Of a DNA stretch of 64,000 bases, positions 1 to 9,438 are shown piece after piece. Position 1 is the first letter of the stretch; every line of letters starts with the position of its first letter. This stretch comes from Candidatus Tisiphia endosymbiont of Nemotelus nigrinus (GTDB lineage: Bacteria > Pseudomonadota > Alphaproteobacteria > Rickettsiales > Rickettsiaceae), in NCBI RefSeq assembly GCF_964026475.1, contig NZ_OZ032151.1:1178001-1242000 (forward strand), read 5' to 3'. The notes beneath the pieces were generated by a model, which was not told the origin of the DNA, made no database searches, and was given only the letters and a program-made list of their open reading frames with translations. A program made the position numbers and the translations under genes.

Positions 1-1
1 A

Positions 2-145
2 AAAATTGGCGTAGTATGTTCAGCTTATCAAAATATGGCGATAGCTTTAATTAGGGTGGACGACGATTATTCATTACAAAATACAGTTGTTACTGTAAAA
101 AACTTATCCGTTTCTTTGTGCGTTCCACCTTGGCGTTATAGTTAA
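2..145 (+). CDS. C-terminal fragment of a YgfZ/GcvT-like folate-binding protein (cut by window edge)
   Basis: An open frame enters the window at its left edge and stops with TAA at 143-145, giving about 47 C-terminal residues that end in VSLCVPPWRYS. The pattern (K-I-G-V-V-x-S-A-Y, then ALIRVDD, then a short beta-rich tail) resembles the C-terminal barrel of YgfZ/CAF17 proteins, which use folate to support Fe-S cluster enzymes. Only the tail is visible, so the family call is tentative. No stop interrupts the frame. Confidence 0.45.
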   Translation, partial: KIGVVCSAYQNMAIALIRVDDDYSLQNTVVTVKNLSVSLCVPPWRYS

Positions 146-342
146 CTCTTCCCGATTTCCACAAGGAAGTGTAGAGAGATAGAAAGAGAAGATATTAAAG
201 GTATGATAAAAACATTCCTTGGTTAGCTATACATACGTCTTGATTTGCAATAAAACTCTGATATTATGCAAAATGAAAAATTTAATTGTAATGCATAATT
301 TACAGTTGCATGACAATTAGCAATTTGGATAATCGTAGACTG

Positions 343-1275
343 ATGAATGACATTTTCTCTAGTACATTACCTATTCTTTTGATTCCCTTGCTTGGTAGTA
401 TTATCAAAAGAAAATGGCTGACTTCTGAAGAGTTTTGGAGAGGAATAGAAAAATTATCATATTTTTTTCTTTTTCCTGTTATGCTTTTCAATAATATATC
501 TGTAGCTGATTTAAATGCATCTTCTATAATAAGACTGGTATTAGGATTAATCATCTCTTCTTCTATTATTGCTATTGCTTTAATCCTTTATCAGAAGAAA
601 ACCAACTTTGACAAGATTCAGTTTACCTCAACTTTTCAGGGAGCGGTACGCTATAATAGTTATATCTTTTTTGGTGTTAGTAGTCCTCTTTTGGGGCAGG
701 AGGGGCTTGCGATAGTATCGGTGATTTCATCTTATATGATCATTTTTACTAATATCATATCAGTAATGATTTTTGCACGTTATATCCCTGATAGTTCAGT
801 AGCTAAGTCGCCTAAAGCTAGCTTTATATTAATGCTTAAATTGATACTACAAAACCCCTTGATTATCGCTAGTATCATTGGATTCCTTTTTAATTACTCT
901 AATTTAGAATTACATCTTAGCATTAAGAAAACCTTATCTACCCTATCTGATTCTGCTTTAGCTATAGGTATGCTAAATGTTGGAGCAAGTCTTAAATTCT
1001 TCATGCGTGGTACGATTGTGTATAATGTATTATTTACTAGTTTTGTTAAGTTAGTGGCTTTTCCTATTGTTACAATAATTGTATTGTCACTAATGTCAAT
1101 CACTGGTACTGCTAAATCAGTTGGGGTTCTATATAGTTGTCTACCATGTGCCAGCACTGCTTATGTTTTATCACGTCAGCTTGGTGGGGATCCAGAATCT
1201 ATGGCATCAATTATTACCTTCACAACACTTTTTTCAATAGTGTCGTTGTCGGTTTTGATGTGGATGAATATCTAA
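343..1275 (+). CDS. AEC-family (auxin efflux carrier-like) permease
   Basis: A protein of about 310 residues made almost entirely of hydrophobic helices (roughly ten segments), with the AEC-type opening LPILLIPLLGSIIKRKW and a late segment GVLYSCLPCASTAYVLSRQ that is typical of these carriers. AEC proteins are inner-membrane transporters of organic anions such as malate. An ATG at 310 is also in frame, but 343 puts the first membrane helix at residue 9, as is usual for the family. Neither start has a clear Shine-Dalgarno. The gene lies 32 bases upstream of a malic enzyme on the same strand, so I infer, without proof, that the pair serves malate uptake and use. Confidence 0.8.
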   Translation: MNDIFSSTLPILLIPLLGSIIKRKWLTSEEFWRGIEKLSYFFLFPVMLFNNISVADLNASSIIRLVLGLIISSSIIAIALILYQKKTNFDKIQFTSTFQGAVRYNSYIFFGVSSPLLGQEGLAIVSVISSYMIIFTNIISVMIFARYIPDSSVAKSPKASFILMLKLILQNPLIIASIIGFLFNYSNLELHLSIKKTLSTLSDSALAIGMLNVGASLKFFMRGTIVYNVLFTSFVKLVAFPIVTIIVLSLMSITGTAKSVGVLYSCLPCASTAYVLSRQLGGDPESMASIITFTTLFSIVSLSVLMWMNI

Positions 1276-1307
1276 CAGTATACGCAAGTAATCAAGGAGT
1301 AATATCT

Positions 1308-3587
1308 ATGAGTGAAATGAATAAAATGAATTATCTTAAAGCCTTAGAATATCATAGCCATGGTAAGCCAGGCAAGATTGCCATTGCTGCAACTAAGCCT
1401 TTGGATACTCAACAGGACTTGGCTTTGGCTTATACCCCAGGGGTAGCAGCACCATGTCTTGAGATTGCTAAAAATATAGATGATGTTTATAAATATACGG
1501 CTAGAGGTAACTTAGTTGCTGTAATAACTAACGGTACAGCCATTCTTGGGCTTGGTGATTTGGGGGCAGCTGCGTCAAAACCGGTAATGGAAGGCAAAGC
1601 TGTTTTATTCAAAAAATTTGCTGACATTGATTCTATTGATCTTGAAATAGATACTACTGATCCAGATGAGTTTGTTAATGCCGTAAAACATCTTGGCTAT
1701 AGTTTTGGCGGTATTAATTTAGAAGATATTAAATCTCCCGAATGTTTTATAATTGAGGAAAAATTAAAAAGCTGTATGCAGATACCGGTTTTTCATGATG
1801 ATCAGCATGGAACGGCTATTATTGCTGCGGCAGGTCTTATTAATGCGGCTTATATTACAAATCGTTCATTGGATAGTCTGAAAATAGTAGTAAGTGGGGC
1901 AGGGGCGGCAGCGATTGCCTGCATTGAATTACTAATTGCTCTTAGTGTCGACAAAAAAAATGTTATACTATGTGATAAAATGGGGGTTGTTTACAAAGGT
2001 CGGCAAGAAGGTATGAATGAATGGAAGGAATTATACGCGGCTGAAACTGATTTGCGCACCATGAGCGATGCTATGAAATCAGCTGATGTATTCCTTGGCT
2101 TATCTGCTAAAGGGGCGGTATCGAAAGAAATGGTAGCTAGCATGGCTAAAAATCCCATAATTTTTCCTATGGCTAATCCGGACCCAGAAATTACTCCAGA
2201 AGATATACAGCTAGTCAGAAGTGATGCGATTATTGCTACAGGACGCTCTGATTACAATAACCAGCTTAATAATGTTATGGGCTTTCCGTATATTTTCCGT
2301 GGAGCTTTGGATGTTAGAGCTACTACTATCAATCAGGAAATGAAAATAGCTGCAGCATTTTCTTTAGCTGAATTAGCAAGACAAGCTGTGCCTGATGAAG
2401 TTTATAAAGCATATCCTGGTAGGAAAATGGTTTTTGGTCTAGATTACATAATTCCTGTACCGTTTGACCCGAGATTAATTACTACTGTTTCAATGGCAGT
2501 AGCTAAAGCAGCTATAGATAGTGGGGTTGCTAAAATTACAGATTTTGATTTCAAAAGCTATGCAAAGGAATTGGAGAGCAGACTAAATCCTACCTCGCAT
2601 TATATGAATTTGTTATTTGAAAGAATTCAACAATCAGTACCTAAAAGAGTAGTTCTTGCTGAAGGTGAAGAAGAAGAAGTCATTATGGCTGCTATTACTA
2701 TGCGGGATGCTGGTCATGCTCACCCTATCCTAGTTGGTAGATATGATAAGATATCAGCTGTTTTAAATAAAATAGGCATGAATTATGATTTAGAGGGTAT
2801 TACCATAATGAATGCGGCTATTAACCAAAATCTTAATAAATATATAGATACTCTTTATAGTCGATTACAGCGTAAAGGCTATTTATATCGTGACTGTGCT
2901 AGACTAGTTAAAAGTGATAGAAATATATTCTCAGCTATTATGATAGCTTGTGGCGATGCAGATTGTATGGTTACTGGTGTAACAAAGAGCTATTATAATA
3001 GCTTAGATGATATTATGAAGGTAATGGAACCTAAAGAAAATAATAGAATATTAGGATATTCTATTATGATTGCCAAGGATCATAATATAATTATTGCTGA
3101 TAATAGCGTAACTGAACTGCCTAGTGAGCAAGAACTTGTAGAAATAACCTTGCAGACTGCCAGTATAGCAAGAAATATAGGGATGACGCCAAAGATTGCG
3201 CTACTTTCTTTCTCAACTTTTGGTAATCCAATGAGAGAAAAGGCAAATCGAGTAAGAGAGGCTGTTAGAATCTTAGATAGTATGAATTTGGATTTTGAAT
3301 ATGATGGTGAAATGTCAGCTGATGTTGCTCTGAACCCCAATTTACGTAATTCCTATAAATTTTGTCGGTTATCAGGCCCTGCTAACGTCTTGATTATGCC
3401 TGGTCTGCATTCGGCTGCAATCTCAACGCAACTATTGAAAGAATTAGCTAGGGGGGTTTTTATCGGACCAATAATTAATGGTTTTGAATATCCGGTGCAA
3501 ATAGTACGAATGGGGGCATCAGCAAGTGAGATAACAAAAATTGCCACATTCGCTTGTATAGATGCAATAAATCTTCATAGACCTTAG
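1308..3587 (+). CDS. maeB: NADP-dependent malic enzyme with C-terminal phosphotransacetylase-like domain (MaeB type)
   Basis: This 759-residue protein decarboxylates malate to pyruvate with reduction of NAD(P). The malic-enzyme part (about residues 1-430) shows [17 protein letters not shown] near the N-terminus, EDIKSPECF with metal-binding acidic residues, and [15 protein letters not shown] before the Rossmann region. The second half (from about 440, starting [12 protein letters not shown]) matches the phosphate acetyltransferase-like domain that regulates MaeB enzymes and is usually not catalytic itself. The start at 1308 is set by AAGGAG at 1294-1299, eight bases upstream. The longer open frame back to 1137 overlaps the previous gene and is not likely translated. 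In rickettsiae this enzyme supplies pyruvate without glycolysis. The stop codon lies in the first base triplet of a palindromic repeat. Confidence 0.95.
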   Translation: MSEMNKMNYLKALEYHSHGKPGKIAIAATKPLDTQQDLALAYTPGVAAPCLEIAKNIDDVYKYTARGNLVAVITNGTAILGLGDLGAAASKPVMEGKAVLFKKFADIDSIDLEIDTTDPDEFVNAVKHLGYSFGGINLEDIKSPECFIIEEKLKSCMQIPVFHDDQHGTAIIAAAGLINAAYITNRSLDSLKIVVSGAGAAAIACIELLIALSVDKKNVILCDKMGVVYKGRQEGMNEWKELYAAETDLRTMSDAMKSADVFLGLSAKGAVSKEMVASMAKNPIIFPMANPDPEITPEDIQLVRSDAIIATGRSDYNNQLNNVMGFPYIFRGALDVRATTINQEMKIAAAFSLAELARQAVPDEVYKAYPGRKMVFGLDYIIPVPFDPRLITTVSMAVAKAAIDSGVAKITDFDFKSYAKELESRLNPTSHYMNLLFERIQQSVPKRVVLAEGEEEEVIMAAITMRDAGHAHPILVGRYDKISAVLNKIGMNYDLEGITIMNAAINQNLNKYIDTLYSRLQRKGYLYRDCARLVKSDRNIFSAIMIACGDADCMVTGVTKSYYNSLDDIMKVMEPKENNRILGYSIMIAKDHNIIIADNSVTELPSEQELVEITLQTASIARNIGMTPKIALLSFSTFGNPMREKANRVREAVRILDSMNLDFEYDGEMSADVALNPNLRNSYKFCRLSGPANVLIMPGLHSAAISTQLLKELARGVFIGPIINGFEYPVQIVRMGASASEITKIATFACIDAINLHRP

Positions 3588-3767
3588 CCCGGATATTGCA
3601 TGATAGAAATGAACCAATTGTGCTAGCCCTTGTCTCATGAGGGCTACAGGCTAAAATATATAAAATTTTAAATATACAATTTGTATTTTTGCGCAATTCT
3701 TCCAAACTCCTTATATTACAAGGGGTTCAGAGATAAATATTGATACCTTCATGCAATATCCGGGTTA
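3585..3767. repeat. 183-bp palindromic element
   Basis: The arms TAGCCCGGATATTGCATGA (3585-3603) and its inverted match at 3749-3767 enclose about 145 bases, including a smaller hairpin around CTAGCCCT...AGGGCTAC. The left arm starts on the maeB stop codon, so it may also end that transcript. Confidence 0.7.
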
Positions 3768-3805
3768 GACACTTAATATCTTTAAATTATGATATAAGTG
3801 TCTAG
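3766..3805. repeat. 40-bp palindrome, CTAGACACTTATATC family (copy 1)
   Basis: Inverted repeat with right arm GATATAAGTGTCTAG and a slightly diverged left arm (TAGACACTTAATATC). The same palindrome recurs at 13605 (truncated), 19592 and 26128. It touches the stop codon of the autotransporter-like gene on the minus strand and can serve as its terminator. Confidence 0.8.
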
Positions 3806-5989
3806 TTAGAACGATAATTTTAATTTTAGTGAACCTTGATGGCTAGAATATTTATTATTAGAAGCTAAATAATCATATACTGCCATAATTTCTATTGCTC
3901 CACGTTTTATAATAATAATTCCACCAATTTTGTAGTTGTATTTAGCCGGTTTTTCAAGCAACAATACTTCTTCTCTATTGTTAGATATAGCTAACAATAT
4001 TTGTATATGCAGATTTTTTTGCTTATTATGTAAAAGTCTCTCGGCTTCCATATGAATCCCAGGAATCAACTTAGTAGTATCATTAATCTTCATTGGTATA
4101 ATTGCTTCAATCCCCATAATCCCGGAAGCCTTTTGGTTATTAGTAGTAGCAACCGATATATTTTGTTTTTCAAAATTTTCATTATATCCAGCAATATTAT
4201 ACCACCCACATTTAAACCCAATATATGGGGTAATTAATATTGTACCAAACCTTGACTTGCGAGCAATTATTACTTTGCTACTATATAAAGTATTAGCAAA
4301 TTTAGTTCTAGCTAGGTGATTTTGTGAAGGCAATTTTACAGAAATATTACCCGAAGCAAGAGAAAAAAATCCCTGTAGTATCAGTTTATCAGACAAATTA
4401 GTTTGGCCATATATAGATATTACGTGAGTATGAGCAACAACTTTGTCAATACGATTATTGTATTTGAAATTAGAGAGAACATAGTTATAAGCTCCTCCAA
4501 TAATGTTACCACTTGGCAGTTCTATATCACCGCCAATAGCGGTGGCACTGGTTCTACCACTATACCTATTTAACATATTTTCTCCATTATATTTGGCTAT
4601 ACCCATTATTCCACTAATCCACAAATTTTTAGGAACAATATTATCCTCATCACCGCCAGCAAGGATGGTAAGATTGCTTAAATGTCTTAGGTTGGTTAAT
4701 CTTAAATCAATAGTTGAGTTTGCAAATTCATAAGACAATATAACTATTTCATTCATAGCTAAGGCAATATTTTTTATTATTTCTTTTTGTTTTTGTAATA
4801 GTGCTATGTCTTCGGTGTTAGTTGGTATAATAATTGGAATTAGTGTTATAACTTCTGCAGCTGCTACTGGCGGCGGTGCTGACACCTCTTCTTTTACAAT
4901 TTTTTTCCGCTCTTTCTCTTGCAGTTCTTCACCTGCAACTTCTCTTGATGTTGGCACTATAGCTGCAGTTTCTCCTGATACTTCTACAACTTTTATAGGT
5001 GATGCTATTACTACATCTGCTCGTGGCACTTCTTCTGGTATTAGTGCTTCTTCTACGTCTACTGCTACTGGTGCTGATAAAGGAAGTCGCGCCTGTTCTT
5101 CTTCTAATAATGGTTCTTCTACTATCTGGTGTTGCAATTCTTGCTGCTCTTGGATAGGATTATTCACTACATCTGCTCGTGGTTCTTCTTTTTCTATTGC
5201 AACACCTGATCTTGGCGCTTTTGGAGGTGGTAGTATTAATTCTGATTCTTCTGTCACCTGACGTTTCTGGCGTAGCAACTCTTGTTGTTGGATATGAATA
5301 GGTTCAGTGTCTTGGTTGGTTGCTGACCCGTTTGGGATATTGGTAGAATCTAATGATTCAAACAAATTATCGAGACTATCATTAATATCAACAAGAGAAT
5401 CTGTATCATGATCACTTAAGTCTAATACCTTATAATTGTTATGATCATGTAAGTTTATTTCTTTATAAATATGGAGTCTATCATTCCTATCAACGAGAGA
5501 ATCTGTGTCATGATCACTTAAGTCTATTTCCCAATTATTACAATTTACATCATTATCACTAGAGTCTCTTAATAAATTATTTGTAGATGCATCTGCTACT
5601 GCTGCTGGAGGGGTCGTATCAACATTAGATGGCTGTGATATTGGCTTTATAGGCTCAGTGTCTTGGTTACTCACTAACTCGCTTGAAATATTGGTAGAAC
5701 CTAATTGTGCTAACAAATTATCGGAGCTATCATTAATCTTAACAGGAGAGTTTCTTTTACCATAGTCTATTAGTAATATAGAGCTACCGGGAATTAGTAT
5801 TCTAGGATTCTTTTCAAAATCTTTATAAATATTTAATAAATATTTAAGTGGTTGCTTACCAGTATTTTTATCGGGCGAAGGATATCCTAAGGCTACAAAA
5901 ACATAGAGTATAATAATATGAGCATAGATTAATGTGGAACATTTTATTATCTTATTCTTTCCTGTAGAGAATTTATATAATATTCGCAT
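3806..5989 (-). CDS. Sca-like autotransporter with short repetitive passenger
   Basis: 727 residues. Residues about 14-36 form a hydrophobic export signal. The central part is acidic and low-complexity, with two copies each of DLSDHDTDSLVD and NQDTEPI and a long Pro/Glu/Ala-rich stretch. From about residue 440 to the end there are alternating amphipathic strands ending in KLKLSF; a final Phe is the hallmark of outer-membrane barrels. This is the layout of a type V autotransporter: passenger on the cell surface, C-terminal barrel in the outer membrane. A good ribosome site (AAGG six bases before the ATG) sets the start. I cannot assign it to a named Sca family member. The antisense Ser/Thr-rich open frame over the Ala/Val/Glu region is a shadow. 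Confidence 0.8.
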   Translation of the reverse strand: MRILYKFSTGKNKIIKCSTLIYAHIIILYVFVALGYPSPDKNTGKQPLKYLLNIYKDFEKNPRILIPGSSILLIDYGKRNSPVKINDSSDNLLAQLGSTNISSELVSNQDTEPIKPISQPSNVDTTPPAAVADASTNNLLRDSSDNDVNCNNWEIDLSDHDTDSLVDRNDRLHIYKEINLHDHNNYKVLDLSDHDTDSLVDINDSLDNLFESLDSTNIPNGSATNQDTEPIHIQQQELLRQKRQVTEESELILPPPKAPRSGVAIEKEEPRADVVNNPIQEQQELQHQIVEEPLLEEEQARLPLSAPVAVDVEEALIPEEVPRADVVIASPIKVVEVSGETAAIVPTSREVAGEELQEKERKKIVKEEVSAPPPVAAAEVITLIPIIIPTNTEDIALLQKQKEIIKNIALAMNEIVILSYEFANSTIDLRLTNLRHLSNLTILAGGDEDNIVPKNLWISGIMGIAKYNGENMLNRYSGRTSATAIGGDIELPSGNIIGGAYNYVLSNFKYNNRIDKVVAHTHVISIYGQTNLSDKLILQGFFSLASGNISVKLPSQNHLARTKFANTLYSSKVIIARKSRFGTILITPYIGFKCGWYNIAGYNENFEKQNISVATTNNQKASGIMGIEAIIPMKINDTTKLIPGIHMEAERLLHNKQKNLHIQILLAISNNREEVLLLEKPAKYNYKIGGIIIIKRGAIEIMAVYDYLASNNKYSSHQGSLKLKLSF

Positions 5990-6146
5990 ATTGACCTTGT
6001 CTCCAATTTATGCTCTTAGTTAATAAAAACCCCCATTTAATAAGTGGGTACTCAAATGTAACTAATAAGCAACAATTTAAAGGGTAACAAAGGCAATCTC
6101 TATTGTCTAGAAAAAATATTATGTTATTGACAATTTTAGCGCTTGT

Positions 6147-6207
6147 TCTAGGAGACTTATCAAAGATGACTAATTAATTACTTTAGTCATCTCTGATGGT
6201 CTCCTAG
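6147..6207. terminator. Large imperfect hairpin between two minus-strand genes
   Basis: CTAGGAGAC...AAGATGACT pairs with AGTCATCT...GTCTCCTAG around an AT-rich loop. It lies downstream of the small membrane-protein gene (minus strand) and upstream of the autotransporter. Terminator or palindromic element; no clear U-tract on either side. The rest of 5990-6239 shows nothing I recognise. Confidence 0.5.
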
Positions 6208-6239
6208 GTTGGTAAATTAAAATCAATTGACTGTAGATA

Positions 6240-6491
6240 CTACAAGTTTTTTTGCAGGAAAAGTACAGCTAAAAACCATATAGTAATCAAACAAACCCAA
6301 AGACCGCCTCTAATGTCATATGTACGTCTAACTAGAATTTTTAGAGCTTCTTCAGTCTTTTTAGCTTCTTTTATACAATCTGACCTCATAGCAATTATGT
6401 AACCCGATATAGTCATAATCTTACTATATAATTGTTTTATATCTTTATCATCTTTTCCATTGGATGTTTTCTTATCAAGATCATTTTGCAC
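6240..6491 (-). CDS. Small hypothetical protein with one C-terminal membrane segment
   Basis: 83 residues: a charged N-terminal half (lysine and aspartate rich) and one strong hydrophobic segment at about 63-80 (GLWVCLITIWFLAVLFL), followed by QKNL. The start codon is GTG, four bases after a G-rich run (AGGGGG) that could act as ribosome site. I do not recognise the family. It stands alone between the autotransporter and a divergent regulator gene, so a role cannot be inferred. The strong site and clear topology favour a real gene, but it is short. Confidence 0.5.
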   Translation of the reverse strand: MQNDLDKKTSNGKDDKDIKQLYSKIMTISGYIIAMRSDCIKEAKKTEEALKILVRRTYDIRGGLWVCLITIWFLAVLFLQKNL

Positions 6492-6743
6492 AAAACCCCC
6501 TAACCATAATTATAAATAAAATATTCCTATCAATTATGGGATAGAATAGTTTAGGTTGCATTTTTAATAAAAAAGTTACCATATAAGCAAAAATATATTT
6601 GATTATCAGATAAATATTGTATATATTCATTGAAGTATTTCCTTGTGTAACGGGGATTTATGGATAATTAACATTATGTATGTTCAACTTATATATGTGA
6701 GTAAGGGTTGAATTTATATATTAATTATGTTGTTTTTTAAAAA

Positions 6744-6788
6744 TTTATCTTACTAAAAGAATTCTTTAAGTTCATTTGGTAAGATAAA
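6744..6788. promoter_or_regulatory. Inverted repeat upstream of the double-HTH regulator
   Basis: TTTATCTTAC at 6744-6753 and its inverted match GTAAGATAAA at 6779-6788 are separated by 25 bases. The pair sits 76 bases before the regulator start and could be an operator for self-regulation or an mRNA hairpin. The remainder of 6492-6864 is AT-rich with no other visible structure. Confidence 0.35.
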
Positions 6789-6864
6789 TAATTTTACTAT
6801 GGCAGTTTTTGCTTGTCAAAAAAAACCGTTTTTCACGGATTAATTTTTTAAAAAATTATGTTTA

Positions 6865-7524
6865 ATGGGCTGGTCTGAAAATATAAAAGATTTCCTTGCG
6901 GAAGAACTAAAGAAGAGAGGACTAAAAGTAAGTGAACTAGCTGAACACGCAGGCATTCCCCAAACTACCATGAGAGGAATGTTAGAAAATCGACGCCCTG
7001 AAATAAAAAACATAATCAAGCTTGCCAATTATTTTGACTGCTCTATTGATAAAATGTTAGGTAGAGAGGAATTTGTCTCTAGCGAAAAGCAACAATATGC
7101 TCAACTATCTCCTGAAGAATTAAGTGCTAATTTGAAAAGTTTCATCAACAAAGAACTAGTCAAGAACAATTTAACTCAATATGAATTAGGATCGAAAATT
7201 GGTCGTAGTGATGACGCGGTCCGACCTTTCCTAAGAGAAGGTGATAATAATCAAAAAATGCTAACTACTGAAACAGTGGTAGCTGTTGCTGATTATTTCA
7301 AAGTGTCTATTGATGGGGTGCTAGGCAGAGTTCCACAACTTGCAAAAGAGCAACAGCTAGCAAAACCCTTAGATAACAGCTTAAAAAACTTAACTCCTGA
7401 AGCTCTAAAAGCCGCTCAACTTATTGGCAAATCTATTGAAAATAAGGTTTCTGCTGATGGAAAAGCTGCTTCTACCCATGTTAGATCTGTAAATAAGATG
7501 CCATCTAATGACAGAAGCAGGTAA
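6865..7524 (+). CDS. XRE-family regulator with two helix-turn-helix domains
   Basis: 219 residues with two Cro/CI-type HTH domains in tandem. The first spans about residues 8-62 (KVSELAEHAGIPQTTMRG, ending SIDKMLGR) and the second about 85-153 (TQYELGSKIGRSDDAVRP, ending SIDGVLGR). The matching ends show that the protein arose by duplication of one domain. The last ~65 residues are polar and probably disordered. Proteins of this kind bind DNA and repress or activate nearby genes; the target is unknown. It lies 23 bases before pepP on the same strand, so the two may be cotranscribed. Confidence 0.8.
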   Translation: MGWSENIKDFLAEELKKRGLKVSELAEHAGIPQTTMRGMLENRRPEIKNIIKLANYFDCSIDKMLGREEFVSSEKQQYAQLSPEELSANLKSFINKELVKNNLTQYELGSKIGRSDDAVRPFLREGDNNQKMLTTETVVAVADYFKVSIDGVLGRVPQLAKEQQLAKPLDNSLKNLTPEALKAAQLIGKSIENKVSADGKAASTHVRSVNKMPSNDRSR

Positions 7525-7547
7525 ACCCTTTTCTAAATAGTAATTTA

Positions 7548-9278
7548 ATGCAAGAACGTATCAGCAGTATTAGAGAACTGTTTGCTAAGTATAAAATAGA
7601 TGGCTATATAGTACCGTGTAATGATCAATATCTTAGCGAATATGTCCACGAAAGTGCTAGGCGACTGCAATATATAACCAACTTTAGCGGATCCAATGGT
7701 ATTGCGGTGATCTGCAAAGATAAGGCGGTATTTTTTACAGATGGTCGTTACCTAGAACAAAGTAAACATGAGCTAGATCAAGAAATTTTTAAGATTTTTG
7801 ATATTAAAGATTTACCATATTTCTCTTGGGATGATTATTTAGGTAATGATGGTGTATTGGGGTATGATTCAAAACTCTTTACTAATGTTAAATTACAAAT
7901 ATTTTCTAAAATAAAATCCCGTCTACATAAAATATCTGATAATTTAATAGATCAAATTTGGCATGATAGACCAGCAGAACCATCATCAAAAATATATATT
8001 CATGATGATAAATTTTCTGGTCAATCATATAGTAACAAAATTACCATATGTCGCAATCTGCTAACCAAATATTTTGCAGATACAATGATTATTACTTCAG
8101 CAGATTCAATATGCTGGTTATTAAATCTCAGAGCAAGTGACATTCCACATTCACCATTGATGCTTGCTATAGTTCTGATCACTCAAGACCAGCTATATTT
8201 ATTCACTAATCCAAATAGAGCTAGTCAAGATATTGTGATTGCTCGCCCTGATGTAACTATCTTACCGGAAGAAAAATTTGCTGGTATATTGGATCAGGCT
8301 AATAAGGTTCTCGTTGATGAAAATTTTGCATCAAGTTACATTATGGATTTGTTAAATAATAAGCTAGTAGAAAAAATTAACGATCCTTGTCAATTATCTA
8401 AAGCACTTAAGAATGATATTGAGATTAAGCACGCAATTAATTTTCATATCAAGGATGCAGTGGCACTATGCGAGTTCTTTGCGTATTTGTTTGAACTAGA
8501 AAATTTACAAGAGCGAACGGAATATGATCTAGGAGAAATATTAGCAGAATTTAGGTCTAAGCAGGATCAATATGTTATGGATAGTTTCCCGACTATATGT
8601 GGCTTTAAGGAAAATAGTGCCATAATTCATTACCATGCGACAAGTCATCAAGCAAAAAAAATCTTAGGTAAAGGTATATTACTAATTGACTCTGGTGGGC
8701 AATATAAAGGTTGTACTACTGATGTAACCAGAACCTTGGCTATAGACAACCCTACCGAGGAACAAAAATTACGCTATACTCAAGTTCTTAAGGGGCATAT
8801 TGCTTTATCGACAATTAAATTTCCGGTTAATATTACTACAGGAAGCCATTTAGATGTTCTAGCTCGACAGTTTTTGTGGAGAGATGGACAAGATTACCCA
8901 CACGGTACGGGTCATGGTGTTGGTAGCTTTTTAAATGTTCATGAAGGACCACAAAATATTAGTTTACGCAGTAACGTTATTCTACAACTGGGTATGATTG
9001 TGTCAAATGAACCGGGTTACTATAAAGTCAATGAATTTGGCATTAGAATAGAAAATTTGATGTATGTCAGAAACAGCTTACAGGATGTAAATTATCTAGA
9101 ATTTGACACTCTTACTATTGTTCCTTATGCAAAGGAGCTAATAGATTGCAAAATGCTAAACGAAGATGAAATAAATTATATAAAACAATATTATCAAAAA
9201 ATAAAACAACAAATTTATCCCCTACTGTCAATTAGAGGACAGAAATGGTTAAACAATCAGTTACTCTTCTATAGCTAA
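7548..9278 (+). CDS. pepP: Xaa-Pro aminopeptidase P (M24 family)
   Basis: A 576-residue cytosolic metallopeptidase that removes an N-terminal residue preceding proline. All five metal ligands of the pita-bread fold are visible: D381 and D392 (in DSGGQYKGCTTDVTRT), H456 (PHGTGHGVG), E488 (SNEPGYY) and E502 (IRIENL). The first ~300 residues hold the two creatinase-type N-terminal domains, including NFSGSNGIAVI, as in the long three-domain form. No truncation is seen. In an amino-acid-scavenging intracellular bacterium it helps complete peptide breakdown. Confidence 0.93.
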   Translation: MQERISSIRELFAKYKIDGYIVPCNDQYLSEYVHESARRLQYITNFSGSNGIAVICKDKAVFFTDGRYLEQSKHELDQEIFKIFDIKDLPYFSWDDYLGNDGVLGYDSKLFTNVKLQIFSKIKSRLHKISDNLIDQIWHDRPAEPSSKIYIHDDKFSGQSYSNKITICRNLLTKYFADTMIITSADSICWLLNLRASDIPHSPLMLAIVLITQDQLYLFTNPNRASQDIVIARPDVTILPEEKFAGILDQANKVLVDENFASSYIMDLLNNKLVEKINDPCQLSKALKNDIEIKHAINFHIKDAVALCEFFAYLFELENLQERTEYDLGEILAEFRSKQDQYVMDSFPTICGFKENSAIIHYHATSHQAKKILGKGILLIDSGGQYKGCTTDVTRTLAIDNPTEEQKLRYTQVLKGHIALSTIKFPVNITTGSHLDVLARQFLWRDGQDYPHGTGHGVGSFLNVHEGPQNISLRSNVILQLGMIVSNEPGYYKVNEFGIRIENLMYVRNSLQDVNYLEFDTLTIVPYAKELIDCKMLNEDEINYIKQYYQKIKQQIYPLLSIRGQKWLNNQLLFYS

Positions 9279-9377
9279 TACTACAGTTGTAGATTTAAAA
9301 TTATGAATGTTAAACTATTGATTATGTGTAATTTAAGGTTGAGCTATGTTATAGTTTTTAACTTTTGACAGTTGTGA

Positions 9378-9432
9378 CGCGAATACCCCAAAGTTTTGGG
9401 GAGTCAATTCTTCAAATCATTTGAGTATATAT
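9378..9432. repeat. Half copy of the acnA-type palindromic element, with small hairpin
   Basis: GCGAATACCCC...AATTCTTCAAATCATTTGAGTATAT resembles one arm of the ~130-bp element found inside acnA and at 56020. It contains CCCCAAAGTTTTGGGG (9386-9401), which can fold as a hairpin and may end transcripts from pepP or from the facing glycosyltransferase gene. Confidence 0.55.
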
Positions 9433-9438
9433 AGAAAT

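Noticed and set aside
1137..1307. Longer maeB frame starting inside the AEC gene
   Set aside because: AAGGAG at 1294-1299 and family length put the start at 1308.
4806..5261. 151-codon plus-strand Ser/Thr-rich frame inside the autotransporter gene
   Set aside because: It is the antisense of the Ala/Val/Glu-rich passenger; the composition is a by-product of that codon pattern and there is no ribosome site.
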